A stretch of 64,000 bases of DNA from positions 868,001 to 932,000 of the forward strand of contig OZ037894.1 of assembly GCA_964035575.1 (NCBI GenBank). Direction: 5' to 3'. Shown piece by piece: positions 19,576-30,897 of the stretch. The notes under the pieces were generated by a model. It saw nothing but the letters and a program-made list of their open reading frames with translations, was not told where the DNA came from and did not search any database. A program made the position numbers and the translations under genes. Source of the stretch: Rhynchopus sp. YZ270_cl-10 (lineage: Eukaryota > Euglenozoa > Diplonemea > Diplonemida > Diplonemidae). The stretch's first letter is position 1, and every line of letters starts with the position of its first letter.

Positions 19576-20018
19576 TGGTGTGGCAGCGGTTACTGGGGGG
19601 GTAAACCGGTAGAAACACGGTAGAAACACGGGGAATCGGTTGGGGGTTCCCTTTTTTGGAATTTTTTTTTTTTTGTTTTTTTACCAGGGGGCTTCTCTAT
19701 GTTGTAGGCATACAGAGGCACAGATTTGACAGACCGGAGCCGGAACTGGCTGGGATGTCACGGAACTGACAAAAAAAGTGGTTTTCGACCACGCAACTGT
19801 ACTGTACTCCCAATCCCCTGTGTATACTGTGTATACTGTGGCCCACGCAGGGTTCTGATAACGCGCAAGCGTGTTTTCGGCGCCACATACACGGGTCTGG
19901 GCCAAAAAACCGGGTTTTGTGTTGAAACTCGTGGTTTTTGGTGCAAAACGCCTGTTTTGCCTATAGAATCCTTAAAGAACACACGGTTTCAAAGGCGTTT
20001 CCACGTAAACTGTCACCT

Positions 20019-20349
20019 GTGTATACTGTGTATACTGTGTATACTGTGTATACTGTGTATACTGTGTATACTGTGTATACTGTGTATACTGTGTATACTG
20101 TGTATACTGTGTATACTGTGTATACTGTGTATACTGTGTATACTGTGTATACTGTGTATACTGTGTATACTGTGTATACTGTGTATACTGTGTATACTGT
20201 GTATACTGTGTATACTGTGTATACTGTGTATACTGTGTATACTGTGTATACTGTGTATACTGTGTATACTGTGTATACTGTGTATACTGTGTATACTGTG
20301 TATACTGTGTATACTGTGTATACTGTGTATACTGTGTATACTGTATACT
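20019..20349. repeat. Microsatellite (GTGTATACT)n, about 36 copies
   Basis: 9-bp period, the same unit as 14676-14887 but on the opposite strand, and again directly joined to repeat A. Confidence 0.95.
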
Positions 20350-20443
20350 GCGAAAATTGACCAAAAACGAGAACTTGTCCATTTCTGCAAATTGACCCCA
20401 CCACTGGCCGGACGGATTCCGGAAATGCAAATGCCGGCGTTTA
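20350..20443 (+). repeat. Dispersed repeat A, copy 3
   Basis: GAAAATTGACCAAAAACGAG to CCGGCGTTTAAAAGC; same junction with the microsatellite as the other copies. Confidence 0.85.
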
Positions 20444-20609
20444 AAAGCTCACCAGCGAAAAAAACGAAAATTTTCCAACATCTGGAACCCCCCTTTACGG
20501 AGCGACAACTGGTAGAAACACGGTAGAACCACGGGGAATCGGTTAAGGCGCCACACCATATTTTTTTTATTTTTGAAAAAAAAAAACGCCGTGCCCCCGG
20601 GCCACCCCA

Positions 20610-20893
20610 GTGTACTGTGTACTGTGTACTGTGTACTGTGTACTGTGTACTGTGTACTGTGTACTGTGTACTGTGTACTGTGTACTGTGTACTGTGTACT
20701 GTGTACTGTGTACTGTGTACTGTGTACTGTGTACTGTGTACTGTGTACTGTGTACTGTGTACTGTGTACTGTGTACTGTGTACTGTGTACTGTGTACTGT
20801 GTACTGTGTACTGTGTACTGTGTACTGTGTACTGTGTACTGTGTACTGTGTACTGTGTACTGTGTACTGTGTACTGTGTACTGTGTACTGTGT
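20610..20893. repeat. Microsatellite (GTGTACT)n, about 40 copies
   Basis: Perfect 7-bp period. Unlike the others it is not joined to repeat A; the left neighbour GGGCCACCCCAG is the inverse of GGGGTGGCCC beside the array at 17152. Confidence 0.95.
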
Positions 20894-21207
20894 ATTGGGG
20901 TTTACCGAGGGAATAGCAAAGCCGAAACTAAAACGTGTAACCCCCCAAAACCCCCCTTGCTTTTTGGGGTTGTTGTTCAACGGGAAACCTCCTCGCCAAC
21001 CACGTACCATCACTGAATTAGGTTCGGGTGGTTTTCCCTTTCAGCTTTTTGTGTCGTAAAAGCTTTTGTATTTTCCCTCCCTCCCTCACCTCCGCCTCCA
21101 GCGGATTCGACTAGCTCGGCCTAGCCGATTTACCCCAACGTCTTTTTGCAAGTATATGATTAAAAGAAAAAATAAAGGAACATTTTTGAGTAGGCTAAAG
21201 CTATTCC

Positions 21208-21659
21208 TGTGTACTGTGTACTGTGTACTGTGTACTGTGTACTGTGTACTGTGTACTGTGTACTGTGTACTGTGTACTGTGTACTGTGTACTGTGTACTG
21301 TGTACTGTGTACTGTGTACTGTGTACTGTGTACTGTGTACTGTGTACTGTGTACTGTGTACTGTGTACTGTGTACTGTGTACTGTGTACTGTGTACTGTG
21401 TACTGTGTACTGTGTACTGTGTACTGTGTACTGTGTACTGTGTACTGTGTACTGTGTACTGTGTACTGTGTACTGTGTACTGTGTACTGTGTACTGTGTA
21501 CTGTGTACTGTGTACTGTGTACTGTGTACTGTGTACTGTGTACTGTGTACTGTGTACTGTGTACTGTGTACTGTGTACTGTGTACTGTGTACTGTGTACT
21601 GTGTACTGTGTACTGTGTACTGTGTACTGTGTACTGTGTACTGTGTACTGTGTACTGTG
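21208..21659. repeat. Microsatellite (GTGTACT)n, about 64 copies
   Basis: Perfect 7-bp period ending at repeat A. Confidence 0.95.
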
Positions 21660-21754
21660 CGGAAATTGACCAAAAACGAGAACTTGTCCATTTCGGCAAA
21701 TTGACCCCACCACTGGCCGGACGGATTCCGGAAATGCAAATGCCGATGTTTAAA
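21660..21754 (+). repeat. Dispersed repeat A, copy 4
   Basis: GGAAATTGACCAAAAACGAG to CCGATGTTTAAAAGC. Confidence 0.85.
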
Positions 21755-22713
21755 AGCGCCACCAACGATGAAACCTGCAAAAAAAATCAAAAAAAAATCC
21801 GCCCCTTTTTTTTGCACCCTTTTGGCAAATTTGGCCGCTCAGACCTCATATTTAGGATATGCCCTGATTTCGGGATTTTTTGCAATTTTTACCTTGCCTT
21901 ACAGGGCTATAAGAGTGGTCCCGAAGGGACTCCAGAGCAACGCGACCCCACCATGAAGAGCACGGTCGTCAAGAAGCCTAAAAAACGAGTCGGGATTCCG
22001 CAAAAAGGGGTTCTTTGAGTGACTCGTGGTGTAAAAAGCTAGCTTTTTACACCGTACCATGATTTTTTTTCGCCTGCGGCGCCATTTTATCTTATTTTTT
22101 TTGCTCCGCAAAAAAAATATACAGCTCCCAATGTCTTCCTTTGTCAGCAGTGCTGAATTTTTGGGGCAAAAAAACAAGCTGACCCCGATCTTGAAATCTG
22201 GATTCCTGGATAGGACACTAGTTTTCCACACACAAAAACAATGACTGTCTCACACAAAACCACCGTTTTGGTGGGTGCTGGCTATATAAAACCCTGCACA
22301 CAACCACACGAAAAACCAAAAAAGAGGGGTTCCCACATATTTCCCCCTTTACTGCACCACCACCACCCCTATATACATTACTGTTGTCAACGCAATAAAA
22401 AAAAATATGGCTTCAGTCCATATCAAAATGTACAGAGTAATGTCGCTGAGATTTGAATGGTGATTTAGGTGATTTCTTTATTTTATTTTTTTTTTTAGAC
22501 AACCAAAAAAAAAAAATGGGTGTATCCAGAGCGTCAATTTGAATGACTTTACGTATAAAATGGGGTGGAGGGGAATCCTGTACAAATGACCACTATGATT
22601 TATGCAAACACTATGTGTCCACTATGTATTGCTCAGGGGGAAAGGGCGGGGCTCCCCAGCGCCACGGCGTAAAAACCTACTGCTGTGCATTTTTTTTTTT
22701 GTGGTTTGTAGGA
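21755..22713. other. Intergenic region left of LINE-C
   Basis: No gene recognised; homopolymer-rich with short GC patches such as GCCTGCGGCGCC at 22073. Confidence 0.45.
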
Positions 22714-22766
22714 GGCACGGCACTTTTGTGGAATTTTGTGGAATTTTGTGGAATTTTGTGGAATTT
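22714..22766 (+). repeat. Inverted repeat flanking LINE-C, left arm
   Basis: GGCACGGCAC followed by four units of TTTTGTGGAA. The inverse, with three units, lies at 30898-30941. The outer ends GGCACGGCAC face away from LINE-C on both sides. Confidence 0.8.
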
Positions 22767-23103
22767 CAAAAACTCGACTTCTACTTTTTCTTTTTTTTTT
22801 ATTATTGTATTCTGTAACCTCTCTCTATTTTACGGCAGGTGTGACCGGTTGAGGTGATACTTCCGGACTGAGGAAGGGCATTCTTTTACTTTTTTTTTCT
22901 GTGTGTTTGTTTTCTTGTTGTAGTCTTTTTTGGTGAAGGGGCTTGGCCGACGACACTGAGAACCTCTTTGGTTCATAGCTGTTAACGACGTCTGGTCCTA
23001 CCTAGCTGTACACTCTAATTCTAAAAATAAAATAAAACCAATAGGCAAAGGGGGAGGGGGGAGGCTAAAAGCCAAACAAAAGTAAAAAATGAAAAAGAAA
23101 AAC

Positions 23104-26100
23104 TCAAGTGCTCTGGGACGGCCGCGAGTTCCTGCTCCGCTTTAGGCACCGCAGACGGTTGTAGAGGGTGTAAGCCTCTTCCACCTCGTCGGAGCTCATC
23201 GACGGCCTCTTCGCTTCTTTCCACAGGTAGAGGCAGGTGAGGGCGTCATCCACCGACTGCCAATCCCCTCCCGCTGCCAGCGACTGGTGCTGAAGCGTGT
23301 TCGGGTAGAACGTCTCCTTCCACGCCTGGGCGGTCGCTGGACACCCCATGTTGTTGAATCCTGGGCAGGGCGCCATACCGGCATAGAACGGCACGTTGGT
23401 CGGGAGGGCTGTAGGTGCGGGTTGAGAGCCACTCTCCGATTGCGTGTACGTGCTGGGGGCCGAAGTGGCGTCAGACATGGGGACTGCGAGTTCGGATTCG
23501 TCGATGAGGTCCATAGAGAACTCGCTGCCCTGCGATGCGGCGGGCGGCTGCTCTCTCGGGTGGACGGAAGAGGGAACTGCCTCAGAGGAAGAAGATACGG
23601 GGAGGGCTGAGTGGGTGTTTGAGAAGCCACTCTCCGTACCGGTCTGAGGTTGTGTTGCCCCGTCCGAACCAGGGTGTGTCTGCGCAGAGGCGCCGGGACG
23701 GGCAACTGCTTGTGCGACAGGGGGCACCGAGGACGCGACAGGAGTAGGGAGGGCTGAATGTGTGGTGGAGTAGCCGCTCTCTTGTCCCTGGACGTCTGAT
23801 GATGCCTGTCTCATGCTGCGTTGCGTCTGTGCCCTCCGCGCCTTTGCAGTCTCCACTTGGCTGGTCACGCGAGCTTCACGCTGTACCTTCACCAAGTTAA
23901 TGCTCTTGGGGTCAATCATCTCGTGCGCGCGCGCAATGATCCTCGCCGCGCATGGCTTGCTGGACACTGGCAGGGCCCGCGGGCAGGTTGAGGGGAGGGA
24001 ACGACACGGCAGACACACCCAAACTGAGCACTCCCGACACTCCCAATGACGTTCACGACCGAGGACCGCAGCCGAGCACAGCTCGCATTTCCCGAAATCC
24101 GCCCGTGAGTCTTCCAGGGGGCAGTCCAGAAGCCCCTCGCGTGACACACAAGTGAGAGGCGGCAGGCGCGGGGTCGGTTCATGCATGAGGAGGTACTGCG
24201 TCAGCTTCTCGGGGATATTGACCGGCGTGAAGTGACCTGCGGTGCGGCCATCGTGGGCTAGTGCGAGCACCTGACGGTATCCCACTTCGCCTGAGGGGGT
24301 GAAGACCGACGGTCGATGGCCACCAATGAACACCACCACCAGAGAATGCAGAGCTCGGGCCAGGCCGCTAACCGTCACCATGTCAGCCCAAGTGTCAGGA
24401 CGCGCACACCCAGCGATGCTCATCTGTCGCGCCCATACTCCGACACTTGGTTCAGCGCGAGCCGCTAAGTCCTCGTCTTGGACCACCTGTGCAATCGCCG
24501 CCTGTCTCAGGGACCCCGCACTCCTCCCGCACTGGTACGCCACGGCATCGAAGCAACAGTCGCCCACTGTGTAGCGGAAGTCCGCGGGAACGGAGCACCC
24601 GAGGGAGGACAGCTGTAGCGGCAGGGCCGGCGGGGGGTCACATGTCTCCAGCGCCTTGAATGCTGTTGCAGGGTCTTCGCAGGGAGTGGAGGGTACTTCA
24701 AGGGTGGACGGATGGGTGGATTCCTTGCCCGCTTGTCGGCTCAGCCATGTCTCCATCGCTGCCGTGGCTTCGTCGACGTCATAAAGGGGATCAGGGGCGA
24801 CGGGAGCGACAGGTTCCTCTTCAACTTCACAGTCGTTCTCAGACAAGCGGTACAGATGGTCATCCACGTACGAAGGGAAACGGTCATCGGGAGGGTCTGG
24901 CGAGACGTAGTAGCTTTTGTCGAGGGACACTGCTTTCGCTGGCACTGCTGTGCGCGTGACCGCAAGGCTGAAGCACAGGGCGCCTCTCTTCAGCAATGTG
25001 GCGCCCACCTCCCGCTGGACACACACGGCCAGACGTTCGTTCCACTTGACCGATGCCAGAACTTTATCCCCGTCCGCTCGCTCCGCAGCCATCTTGTTCA
25101 GATGGCGCCACAGCGTGTCTGCCTCCGGACCTAGCCCCCCAAGGACCTCGGCTGCAAAGGCTGTGAAGGAAATATGAGCTTTCCTGCAGGCTTCGCCGTG
25201 CTTGCCCCGTTTCGCCGTCTGATGTGTGACCGCGGCGTGTCCCACCGCCCGGGCCGCCCCTTGGACATGCGACTTGGCGAGGGGATTCGCTACCACGCAG
25301 TCCACCGCTCTAGGCTTGCCATCACCGACTCCGATGGAGAAGAAGATGTCTGCCGGTTTGGTCCCTCCGAGGACGATGTGCTTAGGCTCCAGGGACGGAG
25401 CGAGGCCCGCCTTCGAACCCAGCATGCCCACCAGATCGCGTAGCCGGTCATGCCTGCGAATCGTGCAACCCCCATGGCTGCAGTTGAGGGCGTGTATCCC
25501 GAACTCATCCATGGGCCGACCACATTGTTCGCATAGTGCCTTGTCCCTGTGTACCGCAAGACCCAGTCTGAGACGGACCACTGCTCGAAACTCTTCCGGG
25601 TTGATGACGTTTTCTGGGGTGGGTAATGCGGTAATCCACGCCCCCGCCAAGGGCAGCTGAAGGGAATTCAGCCGAGCACGGTCCTGGATGTCCCCTGTGT
25701 CGCGCAACTCAGACACTTGACGTGTGATGATCGGGGCAGACAGATCACGCTGTTTGAGGATTTGCTGGGGCTGTTCCTCTGGGTTCACGCGGGCATCGGC
25801 GTCCACAAGCTCATTGTACCGGGTGGCAGTGTGGCTCCACCCTCCTGCATCCCAACGGTAGTGTTTGTCCAGGTGCTTGCATAAATCGAAGGTGCCACTA
25901 GCAGCTCCCATAGCGGCAGCGGTCCAGTGGTCGTATGCACGGCGCACCCCCAAGCCCCCCATACGCACGGGGAGGGCAGCTTGCACTCGAGCCGCATCCG
26001 GCATCAATGCGTCCGGGTCCGACCCTGGCGAACTCAGAATCTGTGCCAGCACCCGGTCCACCTCCTTGTCGTACTTGTCCAGCCACTTGTGATCCCCTTG

Positions 26101-29100
26101 GTGACGAAGGGCCCGCATGTAGAAGACAGTTTTGCAAAATCCTTCACAGTGGCGCAAGAGAGACAGAGCCACCTGAGCATCTCCCAGTTTACCCAGCAGG
26201 CGGAGTTTCTTCGAGAATTCAAGCATCGTGCTCTCCATGAACTCGTCGCAGTACTCGTTAGTGCCGATGGGGGCCCCCAGAAAGCTGAATCCCTCTCGGA
26301 GCACCTTCAGGTCCGCCACGGCAAATCCTGCATCCTGGAGGACGGCATCAGTGTGGTTCTTCTCACCTCCGAGGGGGATGAGTTCGCATTTTGAGGAATT
26401 CACCGTTAGCCCCAACTTCAGGCTCTCCGACTTCAGTACCTCAAAGGCTTTCGCAAGTGCCGCAGGCGATCCCATGAGCGTCCCGTCATCCAGGTACCAA
26501 ACCGACAGATCCACCCCCGGCAGGTCGCGAACCGTTTCCGTCAAGCCCTTCACCACCAGAGAGAAGAGAAGGGGGCCTAGCGGGTCACCTTGCTGCACAC
26601 CGGACTGCGATTGTACCACTACTTCACCGTACACCAGGGAGGACGGATACACGTAGCACCACTCCACAAAACGGGACAGCTTAGGGAGGTGTGCGCGCGT
26701 CTGATTCAGCAAGGTGTTGCGGCACACAGTGTTGAACGCATTGCTGAAGTCAATCTTCAGCACTACTTTGTCCTGGCCGATGTGACGGAAAGCGAAGTCC
26801 CGGACTGTCTCTGTCGCTGCCTCGATGCCACCTTCCACCCCTACCCCCACCTGCTTACCAGGGAGCAGAATGTCCTTCGCTTGCTTCTTCACATCAGCTG
26901 CATACGATTTCGCTGCCAGCCTACGGAGAGTTTCACCCACTGCGATCGGACGGACATCGTTGGCACCTTTGGGGAGCGCCATCAAACGGGCCCCAGCCAG
27001 GAAAGGAGTGACTTCGTCGGGGACTCTGGCTGCGCGGACTGCGTTGAGCACGTGAGTCAAGGCCGGTAGGATGTTGACGTCACTCTCATTCAGCATCTGC
27101 TTGAGGTGGTCCGCACGGAGGCCGGAAGGACCTGCAGCAGTGCCTCGCGGCATGCGTTTCACCAGTGCCAGCACCTGCGCAGGGGTCAAGTCTTCTGGGG
27201 TGGCGGGCTTCACCAAAGCCGGGCCTAACTCCACTTTGGATGGGGGCGGAGGGTGCTTGGCCCGCAGAGCTTGCAGTGTGGCTTCAGAGTCCGGGGCGAG
27301 ACCCGACGAAGAGAGACGGGAGAAGGCTGCGGCGGGACGACCCTTCCGAGCTTCAGCGACGCACGCCCGTTCCAGATCCTCAAATATGGGGGCCTCTTGC
27401 TCTGCTCGTCTCCCCGGCACCTGAGCCTGCGCATCCCGCCACAGTGCGGATAACTCGCCTTTCTCCCACCGCTCCAAGTCTTCGATGCGCTTCTCTCGCA
27501 TGCGCTTCTTCTTCGTCTTGCCACTTCGGCGAGTGCGGAGGAGCGTTTTCCACAGCATGCCGAACCGGTTCCACGCGGACAGGTCCTTAGCGTTGGCTGC
27601 GATGTCCAAGAGTGCGATGTTCACCGCCTCCGTTACTGCACGAAGCATGTAGTCCGGGATGAACTCCATGACACGGGAGCGGCTTACGGCGATGTCATGC
27701 GCAGACGGAAGAAGGCGATCGTCGTCTACTTCCTGCTGGGACCTCTTTCGGATGGGCGGAACAGCGGATGGTGCGGTCGCCCCCCTGCACGAGAAGCATG
27801 TCCCGTCCTTGGCCTTTATGGGGAGGACGTCCCCGCACCGCACGCACTGCGTGAACTTCAGGCGGCGGAGGTCGGCTGCAGGCAGGATGTCGCCTTGCTG
27901 GGCGTGCTCCTGCAAGTGATCCCGCAGCTTGCGGTGCTTAAACTCCGCGCTCCTGTGGATCTTGGAGCCCGAGCAGTGAGGCAGGGGGCAGTAATAACCC
28001 TGCGCTGGGGGGTCGAGGGAGCAAGAGGCGGTGGAATCTGCAGTGATCGCTGCCAACGGATGCGCGGCAATGGTGTCGGGGTTGAGCAGGGAGTAGGGAG
28101 CCCCTGCTGTGAGCAACTCGATAGCGTCGTTGTCGGCGTACACCGCGTCGAAGTGATTGCCCACCCGAGTGATGACTCTCGTCCTCGCGACTTCTTTTGT
28201 GGACAGCCGCGTTGCCCGGATGCGCACCACAGGGTTCTCACCACACTGCACCACGAGGATGTTCTCCCGCCACACGTTCGCCGCAAGGTGGATGGCGAAG
28301 TGGTCTCCCCAGGCGTCACCTCTGAGCCCTGCGACGTACGCATCCAACTGCTTCTGCCCACCCAACATCACTTCACCCTGTGCACGGGTCTCAACGGCTC
28401 TGTCGGCAAACAGCTCACGAAGCTCAGTACACTCAGCAGCCGTAGGGGGCGGCCTGTTCCTGGTCTGAGCCTGGAACAGCGAGACAAAGAGGCAATTGTC
28501 CGACTCAGAGTTAGGGACGCGGACTGCGGCTCCTTGGGAAATGGAGCTCAGGAAAGCGTCAACCCTCACTCGTTCAGCATCCACCTGGGCATCCTGTTCG
28601 TTCCCACCTCTCATGGCACCTGGGCCCGCCCAGACGTGACGGCACCGCCCTACTCTGTCTCTGCCAACATGACGCATGCGGAACAGCGCTCTGCTGCGGC
28701 GACGGGAGCCTGCCAGTGGAGGGTTGTCTTGCGGGCAATGCCCCCACGCGACGCAACGACGGACCCCAGACAGGGAGCACCGACACATCAGACGGAGACC
28801 CTGACACCAGGGGTTCCGAGCAATCCATCTGCGGCGACGGCGACGGCGACGTCGGCAGGGCTCCTTCCACGAGAGGGTGTCGGCAAGGAGGGCGCGGAGC
28901 AACGCCGCGACGTGGCAGACCATCAAGGCCCACACAACACCAGGCCCTACGACCCCACACCCACTGACGGAACCAAGAACATCCCGCGCCCCCCAGCTCC
29001 CAACCTGACCAACCGACGCCTCCGCACCTCGCCTTCGCACACACACGCGCCTGAAGATGTTGCTGCTGTAGCTGTTGCTGCTGCTGCTGTTGCTGTAGCT

Positions 29101-29297
29101 GCTGCTGTTGTTGCTGCTGGTGCTGCTGCTGCTGTTGCTGTAGCTGCTGCTGTTGTTGCTGTTGTTGCTGCTGTTGTTGCTGCTGTTGCTGAAGCTGCTG
29201 CTGTTGTTGCTGTTGTTGCTGCTGTAGCTGCTGCTGCTGTTGCTGTAGCTGCTGTTGCTGCTGCTGTTGCTGTAGCTGCTGCTGTTGTTGCTGTTGT

Positions 29298-29338
<41 letters not shown>

Positions 29339-30132
29339 TTGCTGTTGTTGCTGCTGTTGTTGCTGCTGTTGCTGTTGTTGCTGCTGCTGTTGCTGTAGCC
29401 GCTGCTGTTGTTGCTGTTGTTGCTGCTGCTACACTCTACGGTGAGCGACCATGCACCACCGCCCACAACACCCGCAACCACCGCACCCGGCGCACAGCCA
29501 ACCACAGAGCCCAGCGGAGACACCCCAGCGACCACCAGAGACACTAGAGACCCTTGCCGCCTCCCCTCACGTGCACCCTGAAAAACAGAGAACAGTTCAT
29601 TGGAGAATAACACGGTGGCGTTGGGTGAAAAAGCGGTGCAGAAATGTGGATTGCAATACAAAGCCCTCTCGTGACAGTGTAGCGACAAAGCACGCAGCCC
29701 GCGGTGAACAGGGGGAAAACAGGGGAGAAAAGAACGATAAAGACCCGGCCACCCTCCCCACCCGACTCTCTCAGGCGACTCTCCGCATTTGTTCCCCAGC
29801 CTCCCTAAACTCCCATGTTTGCTATTAGTTACTTTTTTTGTGTCTTTATTTGTTTGCGCAAAAGGGTGAATGAAGGAGGCGGAGGGGGGAACTAAGGCCC
29901 GCCCTACCGACTCGAGCTCTGGAACCGACCACATCTTATTTTTAAAACAAAGGGGTGGGGTGGGGGGAGGGAACCGAACCACAGACCTCCCGCCTCTCTC
30001 CGAACGCTCACCGTGTCCGGGGTATTTTGTGAATTGTTGAAAATGAAAAGTAAAAGAAATGTTTGGACATGATGAGCTGGAGAAGGTGGGACAAAGCCGC
30101 GGTATATGGTGGGAGAAAAAGGGGGGAAGCAA
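23104..30132 (-). CDS. LINE-C polyprotein: OTU - RT - RLE - OTU - Cys-rich
   Basis: Open frame of 2342 codons; the true start is uncertain, since 30132 is only a TTG. Approximate positions in this frame: Ser/Asn-rich tract 240-365 from a CAG/CAA-type repeat; OTU-like protease 1 with SDNCLF (Cys about 547), AWGDHFAIHLAA and GNHFDAVY; two zinc-binding stretches (CPLPHCSGSKIHRS; CVRCGDVLPIKAKDGTCFSC); reverse transcriptase about 950-1290 with KIDFSNAFNTV, GVQQGDPLGPLLFS and YLDD at 1213; CCHC knuckle CEQCGRPMDEFGIHALNC about 1533 with RRHDRLRDLV; endonuclease core KPADIFF and AVDCVV about 1595; OTU-like protease 2 with VGDCCFDAVAY about 1858, TWADMVTVSG and AGHFTPVN about 1965; and a C4/H-type zinc region CELCSAAV...WECRECSVWVCLPC about 2015-2045. 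It copies and integrates its own RNA; the OTU domains are predicted deubiquitinases or self-processing proteases. Confidence 0.85.
29058..29430. repeat. CTG/TTG trinucleotide tract in LINE-C
   Basis: About 370 bp of imperfect (CTG/TTG/TAG)n on the plus strand. It reads as Ser/Asn/Tyr in the LINE-C frame and as Ala/Val in the plus-strand shadow ORF. Confidence 0.9.
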
Positions 30133-30734
30133 TAAAAAGGCCCCACCCTGATCCCCGACTGAACGAGGGAGGGTTGAAAAACTTTGGACCCGGGGAATGG
30201 GAGAGGGTGAAATGTTTGATTAGGGGCTTGGGGAGGTGGGTCCAAAGGAGGGGCAAAACAAACTGGGGAGAGAAAAAGGAGAAAAAATGGGGCTCTTGGC
30301 CCCTTCCACCCAAAAAATCCCGCCTCCCTTCCCCCCCGCCTTCGTTTACGCGCGATCTTCGTCTGTCCTTCGGCGTCCCGACCCCGGCGGTCGGGGGGGT
30401 CCACGCGGCCTAACCTTCCCGTGGCATGCCTCGCGGCGTAGCCGGTTCCCACTGGTGCGCAACCGTGTGTGGGTGGGAGGTGGTCCACCGTGCCGACAGC
30501 CTCGGGACCTTCTCTGCTTGTCCGACCGAGGTGTGGGGGGGGGAGCGGGGTCGAGTGTGCTACTGTTGTAGCTACCGCCGCTGACGTCGCTGACAGCGCA
30601 TCCTTCGCCGTCTCATCCGTCGCCGCCGCCGCCGTCGCCGCCGTCGCGTCCTCCGCCGCCGCCGCGATTGCGACCATCAGTAGTGCCACTACTGATGTCG
30701 CCACTCTGAAGCGCGCGCTACAGAGTGTTGCCAT
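29904..30734 (-). CDS. Possible LINE-C ORF1 / leader ORF
   Basis: ATG at 30734 is the first ATG after the SL-exon pair, 58 nt downstream. The 276-codon frame begins MATLCSARFRVATSVVALLM, then Ala/Thr-rich, then Pro-rich, with no recognised domain. It overlaps the large LINE-C frame, which lies in the -1 frame, as in LINE-A and LINE-B. Composition is biased by the GC-rich leader, so it may be untranslated. Confidence 0.3.
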   Translation of the reverse strand: MATLCSARFRVATSVVALLMVAIAAAAEDATAATAAAATDETAKDALSATSAAVATTVAHSTPLPPPHLGRTSREGPEAVGTVDHLPPTHGCAPVGTGYAARHATGRLGRVDPPDRRGRDAEGQTKIARKRRRGGREAGFFGWKGPRAPFFLLFLSPVCFAPPLDPPPQAPNQTFHPLPFPGSKVFQPSLVQSGIRVGPFYCFPPFSPTIYRGFVPPSPAHHVQTFLLLFIFNNSQNTPDTVSVRREAGGLWFGSLPPPHPFVLKIRCGRFQSSSR

Positions 30735-30791
30735 TTTGGTTGGGCGGGGGAGACAAGGGGATGGGTGGTGGTGAGTGTGGGAGGGGTATAC

Positions 30792-30829
30792 CAATGAAGT
30801 ACAGAAACTGTAGCTTTAGAAATCGTTGG
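30792..30829 (-). other. Spliced-leader exon sequence, copy A
   Basis: Minus strand: 38 nt starting CCAACGATTTCTAAAGCT and ending in ACAGTTTCTGTACTTCATTG, directly followed by GTATACC, which looks like an SL 5' splice site. The 3' half is nearly the kinetoplastid SL exon (ACAGTTTCTGTACT..ATTG); the 5' half resembles the diplonemid SL as I recall it. No Sm-type site or SL intron is recognisable downstream, so it is probably not a working SL RNA gene but an SL copied into the genome. Confidence 0.8.
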
Positions 30830-30838
30830 TTTTTTTAC

Positions 30839-30876
30839 CAATGAAGTACAGAAACTGTAGCTTTAGAAATCGTTGG
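30839..30876 (-). other. Spliced-leader exon sequence, copy B
   Basis: Identical 38 nt to copy A, placed upstream on the minus strand and separated from it by GTAAAAAAA. Upstream lies TTTTTTATAAGGGGAAAAAG, with a TATAAG about 20 nt before the first base. Confidence 0.8.
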
Positions 30877-30897
30877 TTGGGCTTTTTCCCCTTATAA

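Larger units (their letters stand above)
22870..30790 (-). mobile_element. LINE-C: RLE-type non-LTR retrotransposon with two OTU domains
   Basis: Minus-strand element of about 7.9 kb. The 5' end is taken at the SL-exon pair (30792-30876), then a GC-rich leader. One long ORF fills 30132-23104, followed by a 3' UTR with A-rich runs. RT plus a C-terminal CCHC knuckle and PD-type restriction-like endonuclease place it in the R2/CRE side of LINEs. CRE-clade elements of trypanosomatids are RLE LINEs that insert in SL RNA genes, which makes the SL adjacency notable. No target duplication was found. The 3' boundary is approximate. The ORF is intact, so the copy may be young. Confidence 0.8.

Noticed and set aside
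14676-21659. Microsatellite arrays as possible CRISPR
   Set aside because: The units are 7-9 bp with no spacers, in a eukaryotic context.
27697-29547. Plus-strand ORF of 616 codons opposite LINE-C
   Set aside because: It is the shadow of the LINE-C frame, with an Ala/Val tract from the CTG repeat; the minus strand holds the OTU and RT motifs.
29960-30025. tRNA-like B box GGTTCGGTTCC on the minus strand
   Set aside because: The T-stem does not pair and no acceptor or anticodon arm can be drawn; it lies in the LINE-C leader.
30700-30880. Functional SL RNA gene
   Set aside because: The exon and GT are present, but no SL intron with an Sm-like site or terminal T tract follows, and two exons lie only 9 nt apart.
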